DNA of 64,000 nucleotides, taken from the NCBI RefSeq assembly GCF_050409585.1, contig NZ_JBNUPE010000005.1, positions 62,001-126,000 of the forward strand, read 5' to 3'. Positions 17,410-26,080 of this stretch are shown one piece after another. Within the stretch, counting starts at the first letter, position 1. Each line of letters opens with the position of its first letter. The DNA is from Facklamia sp050409585 (GTDB lineage: Bacteria > Bacillota > Bacilli > Lactobacillales > Aerococcaceae). A program made the translations under genes and the position numbers. The notes under the pieces are model-generated. The model did not search any database. It worked only from the letters and a program-made list of their open reading frames with translations, and was not told the origin of the DNA.

Positions 17410-18024
17410 TTATTCCTCCGATTGGCTTAATTCAACCAAAAGATTCACGATATGAGTTTTTGATACTTTGCCAAGTATTTCATAGTCAGCGGTTACGATT
17501 GGCAGTGAATCAATCTGGTGTTCAGATATTAGGCGTGCCGCATCAAGCACCGTTTGATCGGGTTGAGCGACAATAATATTTGGCATTCTGGTCATTATAA
17601 TGGTTAAGGGTGTATCCATTAACTGACCAATCGCTGAGCGGAGTAAATCCTTACGCGACACGATACCTGCTAGCTTGTGGTCTTCTTCATCAATTACATA
17701 GATAGAACCAGCATCATACATAAATAAGTGAGTAATTGCGTTTTGGACTGTAGTATCAGGTGTAACTGTGATAGCCTGGACCATAATATCTTTAACAAGA
17801 TACTCTGAAAATGCTTCATATAATAAGGATTTTTCAGTTAATCCAGAATAAATATAGCCTACTTTTTGACGAGCATCGAGGATGCCCGTCATGGTTAAGA
17901 CAGCGAAATCACTACGCAATGTTGATTTTGTTAAACCAAGCTTACTAGCAATTTCGTCGCCGGTGATTGGTTCATTTTCTTTAACGATTGAGATGATTTC
18001 TTCTTGTCGGGGTGAAAGTTTCAT
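17410..18024 (-). CDS. ccpN: CcpN-type transcriptional repressor (HTH plus CBS pair)
   Basis: The N-terminal winged HTH (about residues 3-60, with ITGDEIASKLGLTKSTLRSD) is followed by two CBS domains (about 75-130 and 140-198). This is the layout of B. subtilis CcpN (YqzB), which represses gluconeogenic genes on glucose and senses nucleotides through its CBS pair. In B. subtilis ccpN is next to the ppsR homologue yqfL. Here it lies between ppdK and ppsR, 22 bases after ppdK, and very likely represses its own operon. Motif copies near the ppdK promoter support this (inference). Confidence 0.88.
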   Translation of the reverse strand: MKLSPRQEEIISIVKENEPITGDEIASKLGLTKSTLRSDFAVLTMTGILDARQKVGYIYSGLTEKSLLYEAFSEYLVKDIMVQAITVTPDTTVQNAITHLFMYDAGSIYVIDEEDHKLAGIVSRKDLLRSAIGQLMDTPLTIIMTRMPNIIVAQPDQTVLDAARLISEHQIDSLPIVTADYEILGKVSKTHIVNLLVELSQSEE

Positions 18025-18046
18025 AGTTCCCCTCCTAGTTAATTAA

Positions 18047-20665
18047 TTATACGTTTTTAATAGCGCTTTGTGCAGCGGCTAATTGTGCAATTGGTACACG
18101 GTAAGGTGAGCAAGATACATATGAAAGCCCTACTTGGTGGAAGTGTTCAATGGAACGAGGGTCTCCTCCTAGTTCTCCACAAACACCAATTTTCAAGTTT
18201 TCTTTCACGGATCGTCCTCGTTCTACAGCTATCTCAACAAGTTCTTTAACAGCAAAAGTATCAATAGTTTGGAAAGGATCATCTTTTAAAATGCCTTGGT
18301 CAAGGTATTGATTTAAGAATTTACCAGCGTCATCTCGTGAGTAGCCAAAGGTTAGTTGAGTCAAGTCATTGGTTCCGAACGAGAAGAATTCAGCGTCATT
18401 TGCTAATTGATCGGCAATTAAGCATGCACGAGGTGTTTCAACCATTACTCCAACTGTAAATTCCATACTTACCTTTTCTTGCTTTAGAACATTTTCTAAG
18501 TGTTCTTTTATTTTTGCTTTCAAGTGAATTAATTCAGCTTGACTACTCACTAAAGGAATCATGATTTCTGGTTTAACTTTAACACCGTCTTTTGCTACTT
18601 TCATAGCTGATCGGATAACTGCTTCTGCTTGCATGATATATAAGTCAGGGTAGGACATTCCCATACGACAACCACGGTGGCCCATCATAGGGTTAACTTC
18701 CTTCATAGACTGCACCCGGTCACTCAATTCAGAAGCATCAATTTGAAGTTGTTTAGCAACTTGTTTGATTTCATTTTGACCATGCGGTAAAAACTCATGT
18801 AAAGGAGCATCTAGCAAACGTACTACCACTGGTTTTTCTTGCATTAACTCAAAGATATGTGAAAAATCTTCGGTTTGGAAATTACGGATAGCATCTAAAG
18901 ATGTTTGACGATCAGCAGGGTTTTTGGCAAGTAAGAATTTGCGGATGGCTATTAGACGGTCTTCTTGGAAGAACATATGTTCAGTTCTAACTAGTCCAAT
19001 ACCAACTGCTCCAAAACGTAAACCGTTTTCAATATCTGAAGCTGTTTCGGCATTCATACGAATAGCTAATTGAGCATGCTGACGAGACCATTCTAAGACC
19101 TTATCTAAGTCTTCATTTGCTCCGCCTGCAACTGTTGGGATTTCACCGATGTAAAGACATCCTGTCGTACCGTCTACAGAAATGATATCTCCTTCATTTA
19201 GTTGACCACCAGGATAAGATAAAGTCTTCTTATCTTCATTGATGTCCAATTCACTACAACCAGCTACACAGCATTTACCCATTCCGCGAGCAACAACCGC
19301 TGCATGAGAAGTCATTCCTCCTTGACTGGTTACAATGCCATTAGCAGAGTTCATACCCACAATATCTTCAGGTGAAGTTTCATGACGCACTAAAATAACT
19401 GATTTGCCAGCATCTGCCCACTCTTTTGCAGTGACTGCATCAAAAACGATTTGTCCAGTTGCAGCACCCGGACTGGCTGGCAAGCCCAACTTAGAAACTA
19501 ATTCAGCTTGATTTAGAGCATTCGGATCAAAGGCAGGGTGTAGCAATGTATGGAGGGATTCTGGATTAATAGTTAGAAGGGCTTGGTCGGGTGATAAGAT
19601 GCCTTCATTTACAAAGTCCACCGCGATTTTGACAGCTGCTTGAGCAGTCCGCTTGCCATTTCTTGTTTGCAGAATATACAATTTTTTATCCTCAATCGTA
19701 AACTCAATATCCTGCATATCCGAATAGTGCTTTTCAAGTTTCTCAGTTAATTCTATGATTTGTTGATAGATGTTAGGGAATTGGTCACGTAGACGATTAA
19801 TTGAAACAGGGGTACGTATACCAGCAACTACGTCTTCACCTTGTGCATTAGTTAAGTACTCACCGTATAATTCGTGCTTACCGTTTGCGGGATTACGTGT
19901 GAAGAGAACACCTGTACCAGAAGTTTCGCCACTATTACCAAAGACCATTTCTTGGATGTTAACAGCAGTACCTAAGTCATCTGGAATATTGTTTAAGCGA
20001 CGGTAAACAATAGCCCGTTGATTATTCCAAGATTTGAAGACAGCTTCAACCGCTGCGTAAATCTGTTGGTAAACATCTTGAGGGAATGGATGGTTCAATT
20101 CTTCTTGATAGATAGCTTGATAATCTTTAACAATTCCTTTAAGGTGTTCAGCTGTCAATTCGTAATCATAGTGCAAATGATTGTCTAATTTAACTTGCTT
20201 AAGAATTTTTTCAAACTTAGCCATATCGATTTCATAAACGACGTTCCCATACATTTGTAGAAGACGACGATAACAGTCGTATGCGAAACGTTCATTGTTG
20301 GTGATTTGAGCTAATTTTAAGACATTTTCATCGTTAAGCCCTAAGTTTAATATAGTATCCATCATACCTGGCATAGAGATTTTTGCTCCAGAGCGAACGG
20401 AAACTAATAATAATTTTTCTGGATCATTAAAGGTCTTGCCTGAGATTTCTTCAAGATGGCTCACGGCTTCGGCAATTTCATCTTTAAGCTCAGTTTTTAA
20501 CCCCTTAGCTTCCTCTAAGTATTCCAAACATGCTTGAGTCGAAATAGTAAATCCTTGGGGAACAGGGAAGCCTAGACTAGTCATTTCAGCCAAGTTGGCT
20601 CCTTTACCGCCTAATAGATCCTTCATTTTGGCATTTCCTTCACCAAATGCATAAACACGTTTCAT
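18047..20665 (-). CDS. ppdK: Pyruvate,phosphate dikinase
   Basis: PPDK interconverts pyruvate + ATP + Pi with PEP + AMP + PPi. It has the N-terminal ATP-grasp domain (KRVYAFGEG, LLGGKGANLAEM), the swivelling His domain with GGMTSHAAVVAR (catalytic His454, regulatory Thr452) and the C-terminal PEP/pyruvate TIM barrel ending in G-V-C-G-E-L-G-G-D-P. I chose ATG 20665 because it stands seven bases from AGGAGG; two in-frame TTG codons lie just upstream. The 872 residues match the family. First gene of the ppdK-ccpN-ppsR operon with a consensus promoter. Confidence 0.97.
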   Translation of the reverse strand: MKRVYAFGEGNAKMKDLLGGKGANLAEMTSLGFPVPQGFTISTQACLEYLEEAKGLKTELKDEIAEAVSHLEEISGKTFNDPEKLLLVSVRSGAKISMPGMMDTILNLGLNDENVLKLAQITNNERFAYDCYRRLLQMYGNVVYEIDMAKFEKILKQVKLDNHLHYDYELTAEHLKGIVKDYQAIYQEELNHPFPQDVYQQIYAAVEAVFKSWNNQRAIVYRRLNNIPDDLGTAVNIQEMVFGNSGETSGTGVLFTRNPANGKHELYGEYLTNAQGEDVVAGIRTPVSINRLRDQFPNIYQQIIELTEKLEKHYSDMQDIEFTIEDKKLYILQTRNGKRTAQAAVKIAVDFVNEGILSPDQALLTINPESLHTLLHPAFDPNALNQAELVSKLGLPASPGAATGQIVFDAVTAKEWADAGKSVILVRHETSPEDIVGMNSANGIVTSQGGMTSHAAVVARGMGKCCVAGCSELDINEDKKTLSYPGGQLNEGDIISVDGTTGCLYIGEIPTVAGGANEDLDKVLEWSRQHAQLAIRMNAETASDIENGLRFGAVGIGLVRTEHMFFQEDRLIAIRKFLLAKNPADRQTSLDAIRNFQTEDFSHIFELMQEKPVVVRLLDAPLHEFLPHGQNEIKQVAKQLQIDASELSDRVQSMKEVNPMMGHRGCRMGMSYPDLYIMQAEAVIRSAMKVAKDGVKVKPEIMIPLVSSQAELIHLKAKIKEHLENVLKQEKVSMEFTVGVMVETPRACLIADQLANDAEFFSFGTNDLTQLTFGYSRDDAGKFLNQYLDQGILKDDPFQTIDTFAVKELVEIAVERGRSVKENLKIGVCGELGGDPRSIEHFHQVGLSYVSCSPYRVPIAQLAAAQSAIKNV

Positions 20666-20685
20666 CAACAAACCTCCTAAAAATT

Positions 20686-20796
20686 TAAGTAGTGCAACTT
20701 ATCGTATTATATAATGCACACTATTACTTGTCAATCTAAAATAAGCCACAAAAATTATTGTTTTTAACGCTATGTAAGTTTAATAGTGTTGCTTAT
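20686..20796. promoter_or_regulatory. Three related motifs, candidate CcpN operators
   Basis: Copy 1, minus strand 20725-20711: aatagtgtgcattat, lying in the ppdK spacer and touching the -10. Copy 2, plus strand 20687-20702: aagtagtgcaacttat, in the transcription start region. Copy 3, plus strand 20782-20796: aatagtgttgcttat, about 50 bases upstream of the -35. The shared core is TAGTG followed by a TGC/GCA element and TTAT. Copies 1 and 2 are inverted around the -10. Assignment to CcpN is inference from the operon content. Confidence 0.5.
20706..20734 (-). promoter_or_regulatory. Consensus promoter of the ppdK operon
   Basis: On the minus strand: TTGACA (20734-20729), 17-base spacer, TATAAT (20711-20706). 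Both hexamers are perfect. Such a strong core promoter implies tight repression, fitting a CcpN operator that overlaps it. Confidence 0.9.
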
Positions 20797-20847
20797 TTAA
20801 ACGCTAAAATGTTTAATGAAAGCACATGATAAAAAGAAGGGTAAAAA

Positions 20848-20876
20848 TTGTCTTATTTTCGAGAGAATGGTAAAAT
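20848..20876 (+). promoter_or_regulatory. Promoter of the NADH oxidase gene
   Basis: TTGTCT (20848-20853), 17-base spacer, TAAAAT (20871-20876), 52 bases before the start codon. A ttgtga half-site at 20894-20899 resembles half of a Rex box, but the second half is not well matched. Confidence 0.6.
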
Positions 20877-20927
20877 ATAGGCGTACAATTAGCTTGTGAA
20901 AAAAACAATTTGGAGGCAGAAATATTT

Positions 20928-22270
20928 ATGAAAGTGATCATCATTGGAACAAACCATGCTGGAATAGCAGCGGCAAATACTTTGTTAGAAAATTATCCAG
21001 AGCACGAAATTGTGATGTTGGAACGTAATTCAAATCTTTCTTATCTTGGCTGCGGAACAGCTTTATGGGTAGGTCGTCAAATTGATGATTATAAGGGTCT
21101 TTTCTATACAAACGAGGAGGCTTTCGCTAAAAAAGAGCCCGAATTTATACTGAAACTGAGGTTTCTAACATCGATTTTTCGAATAAAAAGGTATACGCTC
21201 TGAAAAAAGATGGCGAAAAACTTGAGGAAAGCTATGATAAATTAATCTTAGCTACAGGATCATTGCCAATCACTCCTAAATTCCCGGGTCATGATTTGGA
21301 AGGATTACACTTCTTAAAATTATTCCAAGAAGGACAAGCGGTTGATAAAGCCTTAGCAGATAAAGGGGCAAAAAATGTTTGTGTAATTGGTGCAGGTTAT
21401 ATCGGTGTCGAAATTGCTGAAGCTGCTAAGAGACGTGGAAAAAACGTTCGCATTTTTGATGCTGAAAAAACTTCACTAGCAAGTTACTATGATCCTGAAT
21501 TCGCTAAGATGATGGACCAAAACTTAGAGCGTAATGGCATATCAACACATTTTGGTGAATTAGTTCAAGAATATATCGGTGAAAACGGTAAAGTTAAGGC
21601 TGTGAGAACAGATAAGGGCACTTATGAAGCAGATGTGGTAATTAATTCAATCGGCTTCCAAGCGAATACCGAGTTAGGTAAAGACCATCTCGACTTATTT
21701 GAAGGTGGAGCATATCTTGTAGACCGCCATTTTAAAACATCAGATGATGATGTCTATGCGATTGGAGACTGTGCCAGCAATTACTCCAATGCCATTCAGG
21801 ATACAACATACATTGCCTTAGCTTCTAATGCGGTTCGATCAGGTATTGTTGCAGCTCATAATCTTGCAGGTACTGAGTTGGAAGGAGCTGGTGTACAGGG
21901 ATCAAACGGAATTAATATTTTCAACTTAAAATTAGTCTCAACTGGTTTGACGTTAAAGGCAGCTGAACTAGCAGGTGTTGATGTAGACTATGTAGAACAT
22001 GAAGATACACAATTTCCCGGATTTATGCCTGAAAATCATCAAGTCAAAATAAGAATTGTCTATGAAAAGACAAGTCGTCGGATAGTAGGGGCTCAGCTAG
22101 CTTCAGATTACGATGTATCTTTATTAATCCATATGTTTTCACTAGCTATTCAAGAAGAAGTTACGATTGATAAGTTAGCCTTATTAGATACCTTCTTCCT
22201 ACCTCACTTTAACCAACCGTATAATTACATTACTGTGGCTGCTTTAAAAGCTAAAAAACAATTAAAGTAA
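20928..22270 (+). pseudogene. nox: NADH oxidase (CoA-disulfide reductase family), broken by one frameshift
   Basis: The first part (20928 onward) has the FAD-binding start VIIIGTNHAGIAAAN and the redox-active Cys42 in S-Y-L-G-C-G, as in water-forming NADH oxidases. The frame is lost near 21134-21140; the next frame then gives TETEVSNIDFSN, LILATGSLP, the NAD-binding VIGAGYIGVEIAE, the FAD-contact A-I-G-D-C-A and a normal dimerisation domain ending at 22270. The total of 1343 bases is exactly one short of 448 codons. Adding one base inside gagcccga restores K-K-E-A-R-I-Y-T-E. So one deleted base (real mutation or sequencing error) is the only lesion. If intact, the enzyme would reduce O2 with NADH to regenerate NAD+. 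Confidence 0.88.
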
Positions 22271-22295
22271 GATAATTTAAAATCCTCTATATAAT

Positions 22296-22374
22296 AAGGT
22301 AGCAATTATGTTTTTCTAGGAAAATTGATATTAGTTTTCCTGCAGCTAAAAAAACATAAAAGCTATCTTTTTTT
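22296..22374 (+). terminator. Long-stem terminator after nox
   Basis: Outer stem aaggtagc with gctatctt (one G-U), inner pairs tatgttttt/aaaaacata and aggaaaa/ttttcct, then T residues. It isolates the nox unit from the S10 operon. Confidence 0.7.
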
Positions 22375-22404
22375 ATAAATACTCAAGAAAGCTTTGATTA
22401 TCGC

Positions 22405-22433
22405 TTGCATTAGCAATCTATCTTCGGTATAAT
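22405..22433 (+). promoter_or_regulatory. Promoter of the S10-spc-alpha superoperon
   Basis: TTGCAT (22405-22410), 17-base spacer, perfect TATAAT (22428-22433). It is 178 bases before the rpsJ start and is the only strong promoter seen for the 29-gene cluster. Confidence 0.75.
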
Positions 22434-22440
22434 ATCGGTT

Positions 22441-22600
22441 GTGTCAATTGGAGGGTTCTGCCCCGAAATGGGCACAATCCCTCGAGAAGAGGGAGATATG
22501 CAGTGAAACGAGAGGTTGTGACACGCCAGGACAAGTTGCCAAGGGCTGGTTTGTTAGAAATTCTTGTGGAGCAAGTCACATATTTTATATTGACGAAGGA
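22441..22600 (+). promoter_or_regulatory. Structured leader RNA of the S10 operon (candidate L4-type control element)
   Basis: Starting at the expected +1 region, gtgtca (22441-22446) pairs with tgacac (22519-22524) and closes a multi-branch fold. Inside, gaggg/ccctc with an inner tgccc/gggca forms a long arm (about 22450-22483), and an agaagagggag segment follows. Further pairing is possible downstream (gccag/ctggt, about 22525-22550). In E. coli and some Firmicutes ribosomal protein L4 binds a leader in this position; whether this RNA is that class needs a covariance search. No continuous leader peptide with homology is seen. Confidence 0.5.
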
Positions 22601-22610
22601 GGAAATAAAA

Positions 22611-22919
22611 ATGGCAAATCAAAAAATTCGTATTCGCTTAAAAGCTTATGAGCACCGTGCTCTTGATGTTTCTGCAGCGAAAATAGTTGAATCTGCTCAA
22701 AGAACAGGGGCTAAGACATCGGGTCCAATCCCTTTACCAACAGACCGTTCTGTTTATACAGTTATTCGTGCAACACACAAGTATAAAGATTCTCGTGAGC
22801 AGTTCGAAATGCGTACACACAAACGTTTGATCGACATCGTTAACCCTACTGCTAAAACAGTAGACGCTTTAATGAAGTTAGACTTACCAAGCGGTGTGGA
22901 CGTAGAAATCAAATTATAA
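22611..22919 (+). CDS. rpsJ: 30S ribosomal protein S10
   Basis: S10 is part of the 30S head and, with NusB, of transcription antitermination complexes. It is 102 residues, starting MANQKIRIRLKAYEHR and ending DVEIKL. Start ATG 22611 follows AAGGAGG; an open frame extends upstream into the leader but lacks homology. First gene of the superoperon. Confidence 0.98.
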   Translation: MANQKIRIRLKAYEHRALDVSAAKIVESAQRTGAKTSGPIPLPTDRSVYTVIRATHKYKDSREQFEMRTHKRLIDIVNPTAKTVDALMKLDLPSGVDVEIKL

Positions 22920-22944
22920 AAAATAAAATAATGGAGGTGTACTC

Positions 22945-23580
22945 ATGACCAAAGGAATCTTAGGAACTAAAGTCGGAATGACTCAATACTTTACTGAAAA
23001 TGGTGAATTAATTCCTGTTACTGTTATCCAAGCTCCTGCAAACGTTGTTTTACAAGTTAAAACAGTTGAAACAGATGGCTATGAAGCAGTTCAAGTAGGA
23101 TACCAAGATTTACGTGAAGTATTGACTAACAAACCACATAAGGGTCATGTAGCAAAAGCTAATGCTACTCCTAAGCGCTTCGTTCGCGAATTTCGTGATG
23201 TTGAGCTAGGAGAATATGAAGTAGGGCAAGAAATCACAGTTGAAACATTCGCAGTTGGTGACATCGTCGATGTGACGGGTACATCCAAAGGTAAAGGTTT
23301 CCAAGGAGCTATTAAGCGCCACGGACAATCTCGTGGACCTATGGCTCACGGTTCTCGTTACCACCGTCGTCCTGGATCAATGGGTATGGCGTCAGACGCT
23401 TCTAAAGTGTTTAAAGGTAAAAAATTACCTGGACAAACTGGTGGCGAACGTATCACTATTCAAAACTTGGAAATCGTATCAATAGATAGCGAAAACAATG
23501 TGATTCTTATTAAAGGAAACGTTCCAGGTGCTAAGAAGTCACTCGTTGAAATTAAACAAGCAATTAAAACAGTTAAATAA
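22945..23580 (+). CDS. rplC: 50S ribosomal protein L3
   Basis: L3 is an early-assembling protein near the peptidyl transferase centre. The opening TKGILGTKVGMTQ and the loop around the R-R-P-G-S-M-G-M segment, which reaches the catalytic region, are intact. The length of 211 aa is normal. It lies 25 bases after rpsJ with an ATGGAGG site. Confidence 0.98.
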   Translation: MTKGILGTKVGMTQYFTENGELIPVTVIQAPANVVLQVKTVETDGYEAVQVGYQDLREVLTNKPHKGHVAKANATPKRFVREFRDVELGEYEVGQEITVETFAVGDIVDVTGTSKGKGFQGAIKRHGQSRGPMAHGSRYHRRPGSMGMASDASKVFKGKKLPGQTGGERITIQNLEIVSIDSENNVILIKGNVPGAKKSLVEIKQAIKTVK

Positions 23581-23605
23581 TATCTAAGAGGGGAGGAACG
23601 AGCAA

Positions 23606-24229
23606 ATGCCAAAAGTTACATTATTTAAACAAGATGGAACACAAGCAGGAGAAGTTGAATTAAACGAAGCAATCTTCGGAATTGAACCTAATGAAGCGGT
23701 AGTTTTCGAAGCAGTCGTAATGCAAAGAGCTTCACTACGTCAAGGGACTCACGCGGTTAAAAATCGCTCAGCCGTTAGCGGTGGAGGACGTAAACCGTGG
23801 AGACAAAAAGGAACTGGACGTGCGCGTCAAGGTTCTACTAGATCACCACAGTGGGTAGGCGGTGGAATTGTCTTTGGACCAACACCTCGTTCATACAGTT
23901 ACAAATTACCTAAGAAAATGCGTCGTTTAGCCTTAAACTCTGTACTATCTCAAAAAGTTATGGATGAGAAGTTAACAGTTGTTGATGAATTAGTCTTTGA
24001 CGCACCAAAATCAAAAGAATTCAAAGCGGTATTAAACAACTTAAATATTGATAGCAAAACATTATTAATCTTAGAAGGTGCAAATGAAACAGCGTACTTA
24101 TCTGCACGTAACATTCCAAATGTAAAAGTGATTGATGATTTGAATGTGAATGTTTTAGATGTAATTAATGCGGATCGTATCTTAATTACAAGAGCTGCGC
24201 TTTCAACAGTAGAGGAGGCTTTAGCATAA
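23606..24229 (+). CDS. rplD: 50S ribosomal protein L4
   Basis: L4 lines the polypeptide exit tunnel and in several bacteria represses its own operon through the leader RNA. The extended loop with R-K-P-W-R-Q-K-G-T-G-R-A-R-Q-G-S is present unchanged. Length 207 aa. Its stop codon overlaps the rplW start (taatg at 24227-24231), implying translational coupling. It is the candidate ligand for the leader at 22441-22600 (inference). Confidence 0.98.
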   Translation: MPKVTLFKQDGTQAGEVELNEAIFGIEPNEAVVFEAVVMQRASLRQGTHAVKNRSAVSGGGRKPWRQKGTGRARQGSTRSPQWVGGGIVFGPTPRSYSYKLPKKMRRLALNSVLSQKVMDEKLTVVDELVFDAPKSKEFKAVLNNLNIDSKTLLILEGANETAYLSARNIPNVKVIDDLNVNVLDVINADRILITRAALSTVEEALA

Positions 24230-24525
24230 TGCAATTATCAGAAGTTTTATTACGTCCAGTAATTACCGAACAATCAATGCTAGCCATTGATGATAATAAA
24301 TATACTTTCGAGGTTGACCGTCGTGCTAATAAGACTCACATCAAGCAAGCTGTTGAAGCAATGTTTGAAGGTGTTAAAGTAGCGAAAGTTAATACTATTA
24401 ATGTAGATGGAAAAGCAAAGAGAATGGGACGTTATCAAGGTTTCACTCGTAAGTACAAAAAAGCAGTGGTTACCTTAACAGAAGATTCAAACCGGATCGA
24501 ATTGTTTGGCGAAGACGCTGAGTAA
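24229..24525 (+). CDS. rplW: 50S ribosomal protein L23
   Basis: L23 sits at the tunnel exit and is the docking site for trigger factor and SRP. It has 98 residues with the typical R-P-V-I-T-E-Q-S start region and the basic G-R-Y-Q-G-F-T-R-K-Y-K-K-A tail. Its ATG shares one base with the rplD stop; the ribosome site GAGGAGG is inside the rplD end. Confidence 0.98.
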   Translation: MQLSEVLLRPVITEQSMLAIDDNKYTFEVDRRANKTHIKQAVEAMFEGVKVAKVNTINVDGKAKRMGRYQGFTRKYKKAVVTLTEDSNRIELFGEDAE

Positions 24526-24558
24526 TTCTGGAAAATATTAAAATAGGAGGGTAACGCA

Positions 24559-25389
24559 GTGGCAATTAAACATTATAAAGCGACGACTAATGGACGTCGT
24601 AACATGACTGGATATGATTTTTCAGAGATCACTACAAAAACACCTGAAAAAAGCTTGTTAGAGTCAAAAAAACAACGTGCAGGTCGTAATGGTCAAGGAA
24701 AAATAACCGTACGTCACCACGGTGGTGGAAATAAACGTGCTTACCGTGTGATTGATTTTAAACGTAATAAAGATGGAGTAGTCGGAACAATTAAAACAAT
24801 TGAATACGATCCAAATCGTACTGCTAACATTGCTCTAGTGCATTATGAAGACGGTGTTAAAACATATATTCTAGCACCTAAAGGCCTTAAAGTAGGCCAA
24901 AAAATTGAGTCTGGTGACAATGCGGATATCCAAATAGGAAACGCTTTAGCACTATCTAATATTCCGGTTGGTACAGTTATTCACAACGTGGAATTAAAAC
25001 CAGGAAAAGGTGGACAATTAATTCGTTCAGCTGGTACAAGTGCTCAAGTTTTAGGACAAGAAGGCAAATACACTCTAGTTCGTCTGAACTCAGGTGAAGT
25101 TCGCATGATCTTATCAACTTGCCGTGCAACGATCGGAACAGTTGGTAACGAACAACACGAATTGATTAATATTGGTAAAGCAGGACGTTCTCGTTGGTTA
25201 TCAAAACGTCCAACTGTTCGTGGATCTGTAATGAACCCTAACGATCACCCACACGGTGGTGGTGAAGGTCGTACTCCAATCGGTCGTCCATCACCAATGA
25301 CACCATGGGGTAAAAAAGCTATGGGTGTTAAAACTCGTAACGCTAAGAAGAAATCTAGCAAATTAATTATTCGTGGACGTAAGAAATAA
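24559..25389 (+). CDS. rplB: 50S ribosomal protein L2
   Basis: L2 is a core 23S-binding protein close to the peptidyl transferase centre. The conserved H-P-H-G-G-G-E-G-R-T block with its essential histidine is present near the C-terminus. 276 residues. The start codon is GTG, chosen from the MAIKHYKATTNGRR beginning and an AGGAGG site. Confidence 0.98.
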   Translation: MAIKHYKATTNGRRNMTGYDFSEITTKTPEKSLLESKKQRAGRNGQGKITVRHHGGGNKRAYRVIDFKRNKDGVVGTIKTIEYDPNRTANIALVHYEDGVKTYILAPKGLKVGQKIESGDNADIQIGNALALSNIPVGTVIHNVELKPGKGGQLIRSAGTSAQVLGQEGKYTLVRLNSGEVRMILSTCRATIGTVGNEQHELINIGKAGRSRWLSKRPTVRGSVMNPNDHPHGGGEGRTPIGRPSPMTPWGKKAMGVKTRNAKKKSSKLIIRGRKK

Positions 25390-25420
25390 TAACCAATAAA
25401 TTCTGAAGGGAGGCTACATT

Positions 25421-25702
25421 GTGACTCGTAGTTTGAAAAAAGGACCTTTTATAGATGAACATTTAATGAAAAAGGTAGAGGCTCAACAAGATGCCCAAAA
25501 AAAACAAGTGATTAAGACATGGTCTCGTCGTTCAACAATTTTCCCTAATTTTATTGGGATGACAATTGCTGTATATGATGGCCGTAAGCACGTGCCTGTA
25601 TTTATCCAAGAAGATATGGTCGGTCATAAGTTAGGAGAGTTCGTTCCTACACGTACATATAGAGGCCACGTTGACCAAGATAAGAAAACTAAGAAACGCT
25701 AA
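25421..25702 (+). CDS. rpsS: 30S ribosomal protein S19
   Basis: S19 binds the 30S head with S13 and contacts the A-site tRNA and bridge B1. 93 residues, start GTG with GGGAGG site, conserved TRSLKKGPFID opening and T-R-T-Y-R-G-H-V-D end region. Confidence 0.98.
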   Translation: MTRSLKKGPFIDEHLMKKVEAQQDAQKKQVIKTWSRRSTIFPNFIGMTIAVYDGRKHVPVFIQEDMVGHKLGEFVPTRTYRGHVDQDKKTKKR

Positions 25703-25720
25703 TAAGAGGAGGTATATAAG

Positions 25721-26077
25721 ATGTCTGAACAAATTACATCTGCTAAGGCAATGGCAAAAACAGTTCGAATTGCTCCTCGTAAAGCTCGCTTAGTAATGGA
25801 TCTTATCAGGGGCAAGCAAGTTGGAGAAGCAATGGCTATTTTGAAGTTCACTCCAAAAGCTGGTTCACCAATTATAGAAAAAGTATTAATGTCAGCTATT
25901 GCAAATGCTGAACATAATTATGACTTAGATTTAGAAACGTTGTATGTAAGTGAAGCATACGTTAACGAAGGACCAACCATGAAACGTTTCCGTCCTCGTG
26001 CTAAAGGGTCAGCTTCACCGATCTTAAAACGTACAAGCCACATTACAATTGTGGTATCAGAAAAAGAGGAGGCTTAA
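25721..26077 (+). CDS. rplV: 50S ribosomal protein L22
   Basis: L22 forms, with L4, the constriction of the exit tunnel; changes in its beta-hairpin give macrolide resistance elsewhere. The hairpin (E-G-P-T-M-K-R-F-R-P-R-A-K-G) is of normal length here. 118 residues. Only three bases separate it from rpsC. Confidence 0.98.
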   Translation: MSEQITSAKAMAKTVRIAPRKARLVMDLIRGKQVGEAMAILKFTPKAGSPIIEKVLMSAIANAEHNYDLDLETLYVSEAYVNEGPTMKRFRPRAKGSASPILKRTSHITIVVSEKEEA

Positions 26078-26080
26078 TTA

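Noticed and set aside
20891..20910. Rex operator upstream of nox (ttgtgaaaaaaacaatt)
   Set aside because: Only the left half-site TTGTGA matches; the right half lacks TCACAA, so it is mentioned but not annotated as a site.
22439..22651. 70-codon frame through the S10 leader
   Set aside because: It runs out of frame into rpsJ; the leader is better explained as structured RNA and no peptide homology is seen.
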